Positions 16,833 through 24,744 of a stretch of DNA of 32,707 nucleotides are shown here, piece after piece. The position numbers and the translations under genes were made by a program. The DNA comes from Anaerolineae bacterium (lineage in GTDB: Bacteria > Chloroflexota > Anaerolineae > Aggregatilineales > Phototrophicaceae). Within the stretch, counting starts at the first letter, position 1, and the number at the start of each line of letters is the position of its first letter. A model generated the notes under the pieces. That model did not search any database and was not told the origin of the DNA. It saw only the letters and a program-made list of their open reading frames with translations. Location: assembly GCA_025454495.1 (NCBI GenBank), contig JALOOI010000087.1, positions 1 to 32,707 on the forward strand, written 5' to 3'.

Positions 16833-17108
16833 ATGGCCAGCATCAAAATTCCTACCCCCCTGCGTGCCTACACCGGCAATCAGGCCGAAGTCACCGTCAG
16901 CGGGGCCACCGTGGGCGCGGCGCTCACCGACCTGGTGGCGCAGTACCCCGACCTGAAGCCGCACCTGTTCCAGGAGGACAAACTGCGGAATTTCGTCAAT
17001 GTGTTTCTGGGCGACGAAGATATTCGCTTCCTGGACGGCGTGGCCACCGACATCGCGCCGGATGCCCGGCTGCGGATTATCCCCAGTATCGCGGGGGGGC
17101 GGTGTTAA
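16833..17108 (+). CDS. ThiS/MoaD-like sulfur carrier with capped Gly-Gly tail (CysO/HcyS type)
   Basis: 91 residues with a ubiquitin-like beta-grasp pattern: short beta strands at the start, VGAALTDLVAQYPDLKPHL helix, VNVFLGDEDIRFLDGVATDI, then LRIIPSIAGG. In family members the C-terminal Gly is adenylated and turned into a thiocarboxylate. Here Gly88-Gly89 are followed by Arg90-Cys91 and the stop, so the tail is capped and cannot be activated until two residues are removed. Wolinella HcyS has a one-residue (Ala) cap removed by the JAMM protease HcyD; the JAMM enzyme encoded at 13625 is the obvious candidate here. GAGGAGAGAG is a good ribosome site. The stop overlaps the next gene's start. 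A 7-G run encodes the Gly-Gly, so the reading depends on that count. Confidence 0.88.
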   Translation: MASIKIPTPLRAYTGNQAEVTVSGATVGAALTDLVAQYPDLKPHLFQEDKLRNFVNVFLGDEDIRFLDGVATDIAPDARLRIIPSIAGGRC

Positions 17109-17641
17109 TCCGCCCGGCCACCGCCGCGGACGCGCCGGCCATCGCCCGCGTGCAGTCCCTCACCTGGCAGAGCGCCTACCGGGGCATCGTCCCGGATGCC
17201 GTGCTGGACGGGATGGACACCGCGGAGCGTATTCAGCAGCGGGCAGAGCGCTGGCTGGAGAACCTGAGCAGCGGGGCCAATATCGTCCATGTCGCGGTGG
17301 AGGCCACGGCGGCGGTGGTGGGCTTTGCGGCGGCCGGCCGCTGCCGGGATGCCGATCTGCCGCAGTACGACGGCGAATTGTTCGCCCTGTACCTGCTGCC
17401 GGCGTACCAGGGTGGCGGCACGGGCCGGGCCCTGGTGCAGCACAGCGCCGCCGCGCTGCGGGCCGCCGGCTATCGGGCGCTGCTGGTGTGGGTGTTGCAG
17501 GACAATCACCCCGCGCGCGGCTTTTACGAGCGCCTGGGCGGGCAGCCCGTCTCCCAAAAAAGCATCACCATCGGCGTGGACCTGGTCGAAGTCAGTTATG
17601 GCTGGCCCGACCTCGCCCGCGCCTTTGAAGCAGCATCGTAA
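17102..17641 (+). CDS. GNAT family N-acetyltransferase
   Basis: 179 residues starting at GTG 17102, which overlaps the last codons and stop of the sulfur-carrier gene, implying translational coupling. IRPATAADAPAIARVQ is the typical GNAT N-terminus and LYLLPAYQGGGTGRALVQ holds the acetyl-CoA binding motif A (Q-x-x-G-x-G/A). VLQDNHPARGFYERLGG is the usual C-terminal motif B. The substrate is unknown. Its position inside the sulfur cluster suggests an amino-acid or thiol substrate, but that is a guess. A hexamer repeat begins on the last base of its stop codon. Confidence 0.85.
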   Translation: MLIRPATAADAPAIARVQSLTWQSAYRGIVPDAVLDGMDTAERIQQRAERWLENLSSGANIVHVAVEATAAVVGFAAAGRCRDADLPQYDGELFALYLLPAYQGGGTGRALVQHSAAALRAAGYRALLVWVLQDNHPARGFYERLGGQPVSQKSITIGVDLVEVSYGWPDLARAFEAAS

Positions 17642-17676
17642 ACCATAACCGTGACCGTAAACTTGACCGTGAAACT
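17641..17676 (+). repeat. Degenerate hexamer repeat after GNAT gene
   Basis: Six units: aaccat, aaccgt, gaccgt, aaactt, gaccgt, gaaact. It starts on the last base of the GNAT stop codon and fills most of the spacer to the DUF4395 gene. Confidence 0.75.
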
Positions 17677-17697
17677 GTCAGCGAAGGGGCACACCGT

Positions 17698-18156
17698 ATG
17701 ACTACGACTACCACCCTGCGTCAGGTCGATCACACCGGCTTAAAGACCGGTATGGCCCTCACCATTGTCCTGCTGATTGTGGCCTTTGTGCTGAACAGCC
17801 CGCTGCTGGTGGCACTGGTGGCCGTCGCGCAACTGGCGGCGGCGCTGGCGCTGCCGTTTGGGCCCTACAAAGTGATCTATGAGCGCGTTGTGAAACCCGC
17901 CGGGCTGGCCGCGCCGCACGTCATCGCCGATAACCCGGAGCCGCACCGCTTCGCGTCGCTGGTGGGGGGGCTGTTCAACACGGCCGCCACGCTGCTGCTG
18001 CTGGCCGGGCTGCCCGCGCCGGCCTGGGTGCTGGTGGCCGTGGTGGTGGTGCTGGCCAATCTGAACCTGTGGCTCAATTTTTGCCTGGGCTGCTGGATGT
18101 ATTATCAGTTCAACCGCCTGGGCGTGCCGGGGTTCACCGCCGCCCCCATCCAGTAA
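17698..18156 (+). CDS. DUF4395 family membrane protein
   Basis: 152 residues. It has hydrophobic segments at about 19-36 and 38-56, then two more near 95-112 and 114-130. The last is followed by NFCLGCWMYYQ, the CxxC motif at a membrane edge that is typical of DUF4395. The family has no proven function but is often found next to thioredoxin, rhodanese or sulfur-transfer genes, which suggests thiol redox or sulfur-compound transport. Here the next gene is a broken membrane-anchored thioredoxin, with the sulfite-oxidase-like and MoeZ genes behind it. Confidence 0.8.
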   Translation: MTTTTTLRQVDHTGLKTGMALTIVLLIVAFVLNSPLLVALVAVAQLAAALALPFGPYKVIYERVVKPAGLAAPHVIADNPEPHRFASLVGGLFNTAATLLLLAGLPAPAWVLVAVVVVLANLNLWLNFCLGCWMYYQFNRLGVPGFTAAPIQ

Positions 18157-18193
18157 CCGGCCCGGTGGGCACACCAGAGCGAAGGGAGATCAC

Positions 18194-18530
18194 GTGCTGG
18201 AACGATTGCTGATCGTGTTCATCTTGATGGCGGCCGGGGTGGCGCTGTACTGCCTGTACCGGCAGCGCCATTTGCAGCGCATTCACGCCGGGCTGCATCC
18301 CCTGCAAAACGCAGCAGCAGCCCGCCCTGGCCCGGCTGAACCACCTGCTGGAGGGCCGGTTGCAGATTATCCAGATTGATGCCAGCCAGGAGCCGGAGAC
18401 GGCCGGGCGCTGGGGCGTGATGACCGCCCCCACCACCTTCATCCTGGGTAAGGATGGTACGCCGGTGGCCGTCAATTATGGCGTGGCGGATGAGCATAAA
18501 CTGGGGGCGCAGTTGCGCCAGGCGGCCTGA
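18194..18530 (+). pseudogene. Membrane-anchored thioredoxin, frameshifted/internally deleted
   Basis: GTG 18194, with GGGAG upstream, starts one frame: MLERLLIVFILMAAGVALY, an N-terminal membrane anchor, reading to a stop at 18379. From 18294 another frame reads the thioredoxin active site CIPC (Cys codons 18294 and 18303), then CKTQQQPALARL, IIQIDAS, WGVMTAPTTFIL and a VNYGVADEHKL end, stopping at 18530. WGVMTAPTTFI is the thioredoxin cis-Pro region. The beta-strand section normally found between anchor and CxxC is missing, so a deletion of tens of codons that is not a multiple of three best explains the break. The sulfite-oxidase-like gene starts 2 nt after the stop. An assembly error is the alternative. 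Confidence 0.75.
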
Positions 18531-18532
18531 CC

Positions 18533-19609
18533 ATGCCTGCCGGACGCATTATCTACACGGTAACACCGCTGAACGCCGAACCGGCCAGTTTGACCGATGC
18601 GCCCTGTACGCCCGTGGGCCGGCTGTTCCTGCGGACGCATGGCACCGTGCCGGCGCTGGAGGTGGCCACCTATCGCCTGCGGGTGACTGCGCCGGGCCAC
18701 AGCCAGGAGCTAACGCTGACACAACTGGCCGCGCTGCCTTTCGTGGAAGTGACCGCGCTGCTGCAATGCGCCGGCAATCGCCGCGAGGAATTGATGGCCA
18801 TCAGCCCGTTTCCCGGCGAAATTCCCTGGGGGGTGCGGGCGGCCGGCAATGTGCGCTGGGGCGGGTACCGCCTGCGCGATGTGCTGGCGCTGGTGGGGGT
18901 GACGGCCAATCCTGACCCTGACCCCGACCCCAACCCTGACCCCGACCGGGCCGGCTGGCATGTGGCCTTCCTGGGCGCGGATGAGGTGTACGTCGGCGGG
19001 CAGCCGGTGGGCTTTGGCGGCTCGGTGCCGCTGGAGCGGGCGCTGCACCCGGATACGCTGCTGGCCACGCACATGAACGGCGAACCGCTGCCGCCGGAGC
19101 ATGGCTACCCGGTGCGCGGCATGGTGCCGGGCTATTATGGCGCACGCTGCGTCAAATGGCTGGCGCATATCAGCGTGCAGCCGCAGCCCTCGGACAATTA
19201 TTATCAACAGGTGGCCTACCGCCTGCACCGGCCCGATAGTGCCGCTGCGCCCATGCTGGGCCCCATGCCGCCCACCTGCGCCATCGATACTGTCGGGCGC
19301 AGCGGCCCGGCCGTCCACGCCACCGGCTATGCCTTTGGCGGCGAACAGACGGTGGCGGCGCTGGAAATTAGCCTGGATGAGGGCCACACCTGGCACAGCG
19401 CCCGCCTGCAACCCCCGGCGGGCCCCTGGGGCTGGTCGCTGTGGGACATCACCCTGCCGGTGCCCCCCGGCGCGACGAGCCTCATCGCCCGCACCCGCGG
19501 CCCGCAGGGCGAACAGCTTCAGCCGGCCGCCCTGACGGCGACGTGGAATCGCCAGGGGTACGCCAACAACGCCTGGCACCGCGTGAGCCTGCCCGCCGAC
19601 CCCGCCTGA
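18533..19609 (+). CDS. Sulfite oxidase-like molybdopterin enzyme
   Basis: 358 residues. LLQCAGNRR contains Cys79, the molybdenum-ligating cysteine of the sulfite oxidase fold; IPWGVRAAGNVRWGGYRLRDVL, VPGYYGARCVKWLAHI and the C-terminal Ig-like dimerisation domain (VHATGYAFGGEQTVAALEIS) also match. There is no Tat signal, so it should be cytoplasmic, unlike periplasmic SorA or MsrP. The family oxidises sulfite to sulfate or reduces S/N-oxides. In this sulfur cluster it may dispose of sulfite or supply a sulfur intermediate. A run of Pro-Asp dipeptides near residues 127-138 is encoded by the hexamer repeat at 18911 and looks like an insertion in a surface loop. Confidence 0.87.
   Translation: MPAGRIIYTVTPLNAEPASLTDAPCTPVGRLFLRTHGTVPALEVATYRLRVTAPGHSQELTLTQLAALPFVEVTALLQCAGNRREELMAISPFPGEIPWGVRAAGNVRWGGYRLRDVLALVGVTANPDPDPDPNPDPDRAGWHVAFLGADEVYVGGQPVGFGGSVPLERALHPDTLLATHMNGEPLPPEHGYPVRGMVPGYYGARCVKWLAHISVQPQPSDNYYQQVAYRLHRPDSAAAPMLGPMPPTCAIDTVGRSGPAVHATGYAFGGEQTVAALEISLDEGHTWHSARLQPPAGPWGWSLWDITLPVPPGATSLIARTRGPQGEQLQPAALTATWNRQGYANNAWHRVSLPADPA
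18911..18946 (+). repeat. In-frame hexamer repeat in the sulfite oxidase-like gene
   Basis: Six units: cctgac, cctgac, cccgac, cccaac, cctgac, cccgac. They encode alternating Pro-Asp/Asn. The units resemble the intergenic hexamers of this window. Confidence 0.75.
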
Positions 19610-19658
19610 GCGGGGCGCGGTACCGCCTGCTGCTTATTTTTCAAGGAGAGGACACACC

Positions 19659-20900
19659 ATGCAACCCCTGGTCGCCAGCCTGGCCGATCTATCCAATGAG
19701 GAAATTAAGCGCTACAGCCGCCACCTCATCATGCCGGAAGTGGGCATTGAGGGGCAGCGCCGCCTGAAAGCCGCCAGCGTGCTGCTCATCGGCACCGGCG
19801 GCCTGGGCAGCCCCACCGCCCTGTACCTGGCCGCGGCCGGCATCGGGCGCATGGGCCTGGTGGATTATGATGTGGTGGATGCCACCAATTTGCAGCGCCA
19901 GGTCATTCACGGCATCAGCACCGTGGGCCTCAGCAAGCTGGACAGCGCCGAAAAGCGCCTGCGCGACCTGAACCCCGATCTGGTGATCGAAAAATACAAT
20001 GTGCCGCTGACCAGTGATAACGCGCTGGAATTGTTCGCGCCCTACGACATCATCATCGACGGCACCGACAATTTCCCCACCCGCTACCTGGTGAACGATG
20101 CCTGCGTGAAACTGGGCAAGCCCAATGTGTACGGCAGCATCTTCCGTTTTGAGGGCCAGCTCAGCGTGTTTTACCCGCAGGCGGGCGGCCCGTGCTACCG
20201 CTGCATGTTCCCGGAACCGCCCCCGCCCGGCCTGGTGCCCAGTTGCGCCGAAGGCGGCGTGCTGGGCATTTTGCCGGGCACGGTGGGCACCATGCAGGCC
20301 ACCGAGGCCATCAAGCTCATCCTGGGCATCGGCCAGCCGATGATCGGGCGGATGCTGCTGTACGATGCGCTGGACATGGAATTTAACACGCTGAAGGTAC
20401 GCCGCAACCCGGAGTGCCCGGTGTGCAGCCGCCCGGCCGCTGAGATCGAACTGATTGATTATGAACAGTTCTGCGGTATGCCCGCGCATGATCGCAGCAG
20501 CTTCACCACGCTGGAGCCGGAGTATGCCGGGATGCACGAAATCAGCGTGCAGGAACTGAAGGCGCAGATGGAAGCCGGCGCGGATGTGGTGGTGCTGGAT
20601 GTGCGCGACCCGCACGAATGGGAGATTGCCGCCATTGACGGCACGCTGCGTATCCCCAAAGGCGACATTCAGCAGGCCAAGAATGCGCTGCTGGCCGGGC
20701 GCAAATTGTACGAGGAAACCGTGCTGGCCCGCATCCCGAAAGACAAAGTGCTGCTCGTCCACTGCCGCAGCGGTAAACGCAGCGCCGATAGCATCAACTT
20801 TTTGAAGGAAGCCGGCTACGATGCTGACAAAATGTTCAACGTCGCCGGCGGCATTCTGGCGTGGGCCAAAGAGATTGACCCCACGCTGCCCACCTACTGA
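19659..20900 (+). CDS. moeZ: E1-like sulfur-carrier adenylyltransferase with rhodanese domain (MoeZ/MoeBR type)
   Basis: 413 residues. N-terminal ThiF/MoeB domain: RYSRHLIMPEVGIEGQ, nucleotide loop GTGGLG at 45-50, DATNLQRQV, DGTDNFPTRYLVND, and two Cys pairs, CYRC and CPVC, for structural zinc. The C-terminal rhodanese domain (~295-413) has VLDVRDPHEWE and active-site Cys369 in HCRSGKRSA. These enzymes adenylate the Gly-Gly end of a carrier and deliver sulfur to form the thiocarboxylate; Mycobacterium MoeZ does so for CysO and MoaD homologues. Together with the carrier at 16833, JAMM, MetY and CysM it completes the pathway. AAGGAGAG is a strong ribosome site. A terminator follows at 20964. 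Confidence 0.93.
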   Translation: MQPLVASLADLSNEEIKRYSRHLIMPEVGIEGQRRLKAASVLLIGTGGLGSPTALYLAAAGIGRMGLVDYDVVDATNLQRQVIHGISTVGLSKLDSAEKRLRDLNPDLVIEKYNVPLTSDNALELFAPYDIIIDGTDNFPTRYLVNDACVKLGKPNVYGSIFRFEGQLSVFYPQAGGPCYRCMFPEPPPPGLVPSCAEGGVLGILPGTVGTMQATEAIKLILGIGQPMIGRMLLYDALDMEFNTLKVRRNPECPVCSRPAAEIELIDYEQFCGMPAHDRSSFTTLEPEYAGMHEISVQELKAQMEAGADVVVLDVRDPHEWEIAAIDGTLRIPKGDIQQAKNALLAGRKLYEETVLARIPKDKVLLVHCRSGKRSADSINFLKEAGYDADKMFNVAGGILAWAKEIDPTLPTY

Positions 20901-20963
20901 CCCCCCGGCCGGGCGGTGTTGTGGGGCCGCCCCGCGCCCACTGGTGAACCTGCACAACAGATG

Positions 20964-20988
20964 GCCCGCCCGCGCTGGCGGGTCTTTT
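20964..20988 (+). terminator. Intrinsic terminator after the sulfur cluster
   Basis: Stem gcccgcc (20964-20970) with ggcgggt (20977-20983), 6-nt loop, then cTTTT. It ends the cluster after moeZ. Confidence 0.75.
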
Positions 20989-20990
20989 GC

Positions 20991-21065
20991 TTGACAATCT
21001 CGCGGGAAAAGGGCAAACTCTTAAACGAATTGCAAAGAATTTAGTGTAACACGTTTTTTAACGTG
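20991..21065 (+). promoter_or_regulatory. Promoter and operator-like hairpin before the ABC ATPase genes
   Basis: Perfect TTGACA at 20991-20996; the best -10 at 17-nt spacing is a weak CAAACT (21014-21019). Further down, cacgtt (21050-21055) and aacgtg (21060-21065) form a 6-bp palindrome around tttt, just before the coding region. It may be an operator or a hairpin affecting translation. Confidence 0.45.
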
Positions 21066-21084
21066 AATGAAGGAGCAGGAGGTC

Positions 21085-22116
21085 GTGGCACAGTCAGACA
21101 GGAATGTGTTGCTGGAGGTCAAAGACCTGACAGTACGATTTTATACGCAGGAAGGCATTGTCTATGCCGTCAACGGTGTTAGCTACAACCTGCATGAAGG
21201 GGAAACCCTGGGCATCGTGGGCGAAAGCGGCAGCGGCAAAAGCGTTCATGCGCTGGCGATGATGGGCCTGATTCCCCGGCCGCCCGGCCGCATTGAAGCC
21301 GGGCAGGTGCTGTTTGAGGGGCGCGACCTGCTGAAGCTTACCGATGACCAGATGCGCCTGGTGCGTGGCAAAGAAATCGCCATGATCTTCCAGGACCCGA
21401 TGACCTCGCTGAATCCCGTGTTGACCGTGGGGACGCAGATTACCGAAGCGCTGCGCCTGCACATGGGCATGAACAACGATCAGGCACGCAAACGCGCCGC
21501 CGAACTGCTGGACCTGGTGGGCATCCCGGATGCCATGAAACGGCTGGATGACTACCCGCACCAGTTCTCCGGCGGGATGCGCCAGCGCGTGATGATCGCC
21601 ATGGGGCTGTCCTGCAACCCCAAACTGCTCATCGCCGATGAACCGACCACGGCGCTGGATGTGACCATTCAGGCGCAGATCATCGAACTGGTGAAGCAGC
21701 TTAAAGACGAATTCAACATGGCCATGATCTGGATCACCCATGATCTGGGGGTGGTGGCCGGGCTGGCGGATGTGGTGCAGGTGATGTATGCCGGGGCGGT
21801 GGCGGAACGCGGCCCCACGCGCGAAGTGTTCACCGATACGCGCAACGCCTACACCCTGGGGCTGCTGCGCTCGCTGCCGCGGCTGGACAAAAAAGGCCAG
21901 CGCCTGGTGCAGATCGAAGGGTCGCCGCCGGACATGCGGATTCCGCCGAAGGGCGATGCCTTTGCGCCGCGCAACCCGTATGCCACCGAGCGCTGCTACG
22001 AGGAAAAACCCGTGCTGCTGCCGGTGCCGGGCGGCCATCCTGAGCATTTATCCGCCAACTGGTATGACCTGCGCGAAGCCCTGAAGCAGGAAGCTGTCGC
22101 AGAGAAGGGTGTTTAG
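21085..22116 (+). CDS. Oligopeptide/dipeptide ABC transporter ATPase (OppD/DppD-like)
   Basis: 343 residues from GTG 21085. An in-frame ATG at 21067 exists, but AAGGAG and AGGAGG (21070-21082) lie directly before the GTG, whereas the ATG has no ribosome site. Walker A is GESGSGKS, the signature is [12 protein letters not shown], Walker B is [12 protein letters not shown], and the switch His is in WITHDLGVV. The C-terminal oligopeptide-type extension has a cluster around [14 protein letters not shown], with a single Cys where the related OppF shows several. It energises a permease for peptide, nickel or opine uptake. The partner gene begins 4 nt after the stop codon. Permease and binding-protein genes are not nearby, so they must lie elsewhere. 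Confidence 0.93.
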   Translation: MAQSDRNVLLEVKDLTVRFYTQEGIVYAVNGVSYNLHEGETLGIVGESGSGKSVHALAMMGLIPRPPGRIEAGQVLFEGRDLLKLTDDQMRLVRGKEIAMIFQDPMTSLNPVLTVGTQITEALRLHMGMNNDQARKRAAELLDLVGIPDAMKRLDDYPHQFSGGMRQRVMIAMGLSCNPKLLIADEPTTALDVTIQAQIIELVKQLKDEFNMAMIWITHDLGVVAGLADVVQVMYAGAVAERGPTREVFTDTRNAYTLGLLRSLPRLDKKGQRLVQIEGSPPDMRIPPKGDAFAPRNPYATERCYEEKPVLLPVPGGHPEHLSANWYDLREALKQEAVAEKGV

Positions 22117-22119
22117 GCT

Positions 22120-23148
22120 ATGGCTGCACTACCGGCCCAGAAGTCGCGCCAATCGGCCAGCGGCAGCAGGGATATTATCCTGCGGGTGAAGAATCTGAAA
22201 AAGCATTTCCCCATCTCCTCCGGCTTCATCATTCAGCGCCAGGTGGGCGCGGTGCGGGCGGTGGACGACATCAGTTTTGATGTGTACCGGGGCGAAACCC
22301 TGGGGCTGGTGGGCGAATCCGGCTGCGGCAAAAGCACCACCGGCCGCACCATTTTGCAGTTGTATAAGCCCACGGCCGGCTCGGTGGAATTTGAAGGCAA
22401 AGACCTGGCCACCCTGCCGCCGGCCGAAATGCGTAAAATGCGCAAGCAAATGCAGATCATCTTTCAGGATCCGTTTGCGTCGCTCAACCCGCGCATGACC
22501 GTGGGCAGCATCGTCAGTGAGCCGCTGCAAATCCACAGCATGTACACCGGCAAAAATGAACGCCAGGAATTTGTGGAAGCGCTGCTGCAAAAAGTGGGGC
22601 TGAACCCCTATTTCATCAACCGCTACCCGCATGAATTTTCCGGCGGGCAGCGCCAGCGCATCGGCATTGCCCGCGCTCTGGCGCTGAACCCCAGTTTCAT
22701 CGTGTGCGATGAGCCGATTTCGGCGCTGGATGTGTCCATTCAGGCGCAGGTGGTGAACCTGCTGGAACAGCTACAGGATGAACTGGGGCTGACGTACCTG
22801 TTCATCGCCCATGACCTGAGCATGGTACGGCACATCTGCGACCGCGTGGCGGTGATGTACCTGGGCAAGATTGTGGAACTGGGGCCCACGGAAGACGTGT
22901 ACGAAAATCCGCTGCACCCCTACACCCAGGCGCTGCTGTCGGCGGTGCCGGTGCCCGACCCAACGGTGGAAGAAAAACGCCAGCGCATCATCATTCGCGG
23001 CGACCTGCCCAGCCCGGCCAACCCGCCGCCCGGCTGCAATTTTAACACCCGCTGCCCGGTGGAATTTGAGCTGTGCCATCATGACCCGGATCCGCCGCTG
23101 GTGGAAGTGCTGCCGGGTCATTGGGCGGCCTGCCACCGCGTGACGTAA
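22120..23148 (+). CDS. Oligopeptide/dipeptide ABC transporter ATPase (OppF/DppF-like)
   Basis: 342 residues. Walker [11 protein letters not shown]-loop [14 protein letters not shown], signature [15 protein letters not shown], Walker [15 protein letters not shown], switch His in IAHDLSMV. The C-terminal Cys motif [15 protein letters not shown] is the Fe-S/regulatory-type extension of OppD/DppD/OppF ATPases. It pairs with the preceding gene as the two ATPase halves of one importer. The last six codons and the stop are repeated twice more downstream as part of a 43-bp tandem repeat (23129-23235). Confidence 0.93.
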   Translation: MAALPAQKSRQSASGSRDIILRVKNLKKHFPISSGFIIQRQVGAVRAVDDISFDVYRGETLGLVGESGCGKSTTGRTILQLYKPTAGSVEFEGKDLATLPPAEMRKMRKQMQIIFQDPFASLNPRMTVGSIVSEPLQIHSMYTGKNERQEFVEALLQKVGLNPYFINRYPHEFSGGQRQRIGIARALALNPSFIVCDEPISALDVSIQAQVVNLLEQLQDELGLTYLFIAHDLSMVRHICDRVAVMYLGKIVELGPTEDVYENPLHPYTQALLSAVPVPDPTVEEKRQRIIIRGDLPSPANPPPGCNFNTRCPVEFELCHHDPDPPLVEVLPGHWAACHRVT

Positions 23149-23235
23149 AGTGCGGGCCGGGTCACCCGGCACCTGCCACCGCGTGACGTAAAGTGCGGGC
23201 CGGGTCACCCGGCACCTGCCACCGCGTGACGTAAA
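23129..23235 (+). repeat. 43-bp tandem repeat covering the OppF-like stop codon
   Basis: About 2.5 copies with a period of exactly 43 bp (tgccaccgcg at 23131, 23174 and 23217). The first copy is the end of the coding region; each copy includes the TAA. Each complete unit carries the near-palindrome gccgggtcacccggc, able to form a hairpin, so the duplication multiplies a terminator-like element. Confidence 0.9.
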
Positions 23236-23400
23236 AATTTTGCCCTCACCCTGTTTCCCTCTCCCCCAGGCGAGGGACAGCCAAAACGCCGCCTGCCCTG
23301 CACCCCTTCGCCATTCGGGAGAAGGGGCCGGGGGATGAGGGCGCAGGATATTGCCCTCACCCTGTCTCCCGTTCTCGCAGGGGAGGGATGACGGGCCCCG
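23236..23400. repeat. Cluster of C-rich/G-rich intergenic repeats
   Basis: Two copies of ttgccctcaccctgt (near 23240 and 23353), each followed by a C-rich and a gaggga block, with a ggagaaggggccgggg block between. They resemble the elements at 8190 and 9275 (ccctcaccc and gggagagggg modules). No coding frame is convincing from here to 23548. Confidence 0.6.
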
Positions 23401-23548
23401 CCTGGCGCGATGCTGTATGTTCCCGGTACCCGCCAAGCTGAGGGAAGCGCGGGATCAGGGTGTCACTGGCTTCAGATGATCTCAGGGGTACGCGACGGCG
23501 TGCCCCTGCTGCGTATCCGCCCCCGGCCGATGCAGAAGGGTGCTGCCG

Positions 23549-24424
23549 ATGAAAATTTACCTCCTGCCCGTGGCCCCGCAGTTCCAGCCGGCCACGCAAA
23601 ACGTGCCGCGCTACCCGCCGCATAACCCGCGGGATGGCTACGGCGTGGAGCAGGATATGCTGCGCTATTTGCAGCGGCAACCACACCTGCTGACGACCGA
23701 TCCCGCCCGCGCCGACTGGCATTATCTGCCGGTGTTCTGGACGCGCTGGCACCTGAATCATGAGTATGCCAGCACCGGGCGCACCGAACTGGCGCAGGGG
23801 GTGGCGGCGGCCCTGCGCGATGACCGGCGCACATTTACCGTGGTGCAGTATGATGATGGTACGGTGATTGATGTGGGGGCGGTGGTGCAGCTTCATGCCT
23901 CGCCGCGCCTGCCGGAGCATCTTCCCATCCCGCTGCTGTGCCGGCCGCATCGCCAGCCGTGGTTCCCCCCGCGCCGGCGCTACCTGGCTTCTTTCGTGGG
24001 CACGCTGCGTAACCACCCGGTGCGCCGCGAACTGGCCGACCTGCTGCAAAATCGACCGGATGTGTGGCTGGTGGATGGCAACCACGGCACACGCTTTTAT
24101 GTGCGGGCGCTGCTGGCGGCGGATATTGGCCTGTGCCCGCGCGGGTATGGCACCAATTCCTACCGGCTGTACGAAACCATGCAGCTTGGTCGCGTGCCGC
24201 TGCTGGTGGGCGATGTGGACGTGCGTCCCTTCCGGCGACAGATTGCCTGGGAGCAGATCAGCCTCAGCACGGATAGCGCCGCCGCGGTGCCGGCCCTGCT
24301 GGCGCAGCATTCCCCGGCCGCGCTGCGGGCGATGGGGGCCGCCGCGCAGCAAACCTACTGGCAGTCGCTGGCCTACCAGCAGTGGTGCCGCCTGGCCCTG
24401 GCGGAACTGGCACAGCGCGGGTAA
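23549..24424 (+). CDS. Exostosin-like (GT47-type) glycosyltransferase
   Basis: 291 residues from ATG 23549 (AGGG 8 nt upstream); a GTG at 23540 is possible. The C-terminal half contains LCPRGYGTNSYRLYETMQLGRVPLLV, interrupted here only by my citation of its core GYGTNSYRLYE; this Gly-Ser-R-x-x-E pattern is the nucleotide-sugar signature of exostosin/GT47 proteins. RYLASFVGTLRNHPVRREL is the family's other conserved block. There is no signal or membrane segment. The product is probably a polysaccharide or surface-glycan sugar transferase, but no glycan cluster surrounds it. It is an isolated gene between repeat-rich DNA and a promoter at 24470. Confidence 0.8.
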   Translation: MKIYLLPVAPQFQPATQNVPRYPPHNPRDGYGVEQDMLRYLQRQPHLLTTDPARADWHYLPVFWTRWHLNHEYASTGRTELAQGVAAALRDDRRTFTVVQYDDGTVIDVGAVVQLHASPRLPEHLPIPLLCRPHRQPWFPPRRRYLASFVGTLRNHPVRRELADLLQNRPDVWLVDGNHGTRFYVRALLAADIGLCPRGYGTNSYRLYETMQLGRVPLLVGDVDVRPFRRQIAWEQISLSTDSAAAVPALLAQHSPAALRAMGAAAQQTYWQSLAYQQWCRLALAELAQRG

Positions 24425-24469
24425 ACGCCTTTACAGAACAATCTTGCTGGTATTCAGGCGCGTTTGGCG

Positions 24470-24475
24470 TATAAT
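24470..24475 (+). promoter_or_regulatory. -10 box for the small membrane-protein pair
   Basis: Perfect TATAAT at 24470-24475, 51 nt before the ATG at 24526. TTGCTG at 24444 is the best -35 but is 20 nt away. Confidence 0.5.
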
Positions 24476-24525
24476 AAACATCGCACAATCAAAACAGTTC
24501 TGACTGTGAGGCACCATACGCGACA

Positions 24526-24744
24526 ATGAAAACCCCACCTTTCCTCTTTGAAGTGTATGAACGCTATCGCTCCATTTTCCTGGGCATCCTGGCCGGCATT
24601 GCGGCGGCGATTGTGTTTGCCTACATCCGCGAAGCCTATCAGCCGGATATTTTCTTCGCCCTGGCGATCCTGTCCCTGGCGTTTGTGCTGCTGACCCTCC
24701 TGCTGGAGCGCCGGAGCCACCATGGTCGAATCCAGCAGGAATGA
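24526..24744 (+). CDS. Small two-helix membrane protein
   Basis: 72 residues with hydrophobic helices at about 16-34 (IFLGILAGIAAAIVFAYI) and 42-60 (IFFALAILSLAFVLLTLLL). It has charged ends and no recognised family. It overlaps the next gene by 23 nt, so the two are translated together and may form a membrane complex. Confidence 0.7.
   Translation: MKTPPFLFEVYERYRSIFLGILAGIAAAIVFAYIREAYQPDIFFALAILSLAFVLLTLLLERRSHHGRIQQE

Noticed and set aside
23129-23235. CRISPR array
   Set aside because: The 43-bp units are directly adjacent, with no unique spacers, and the first is coding sequence.
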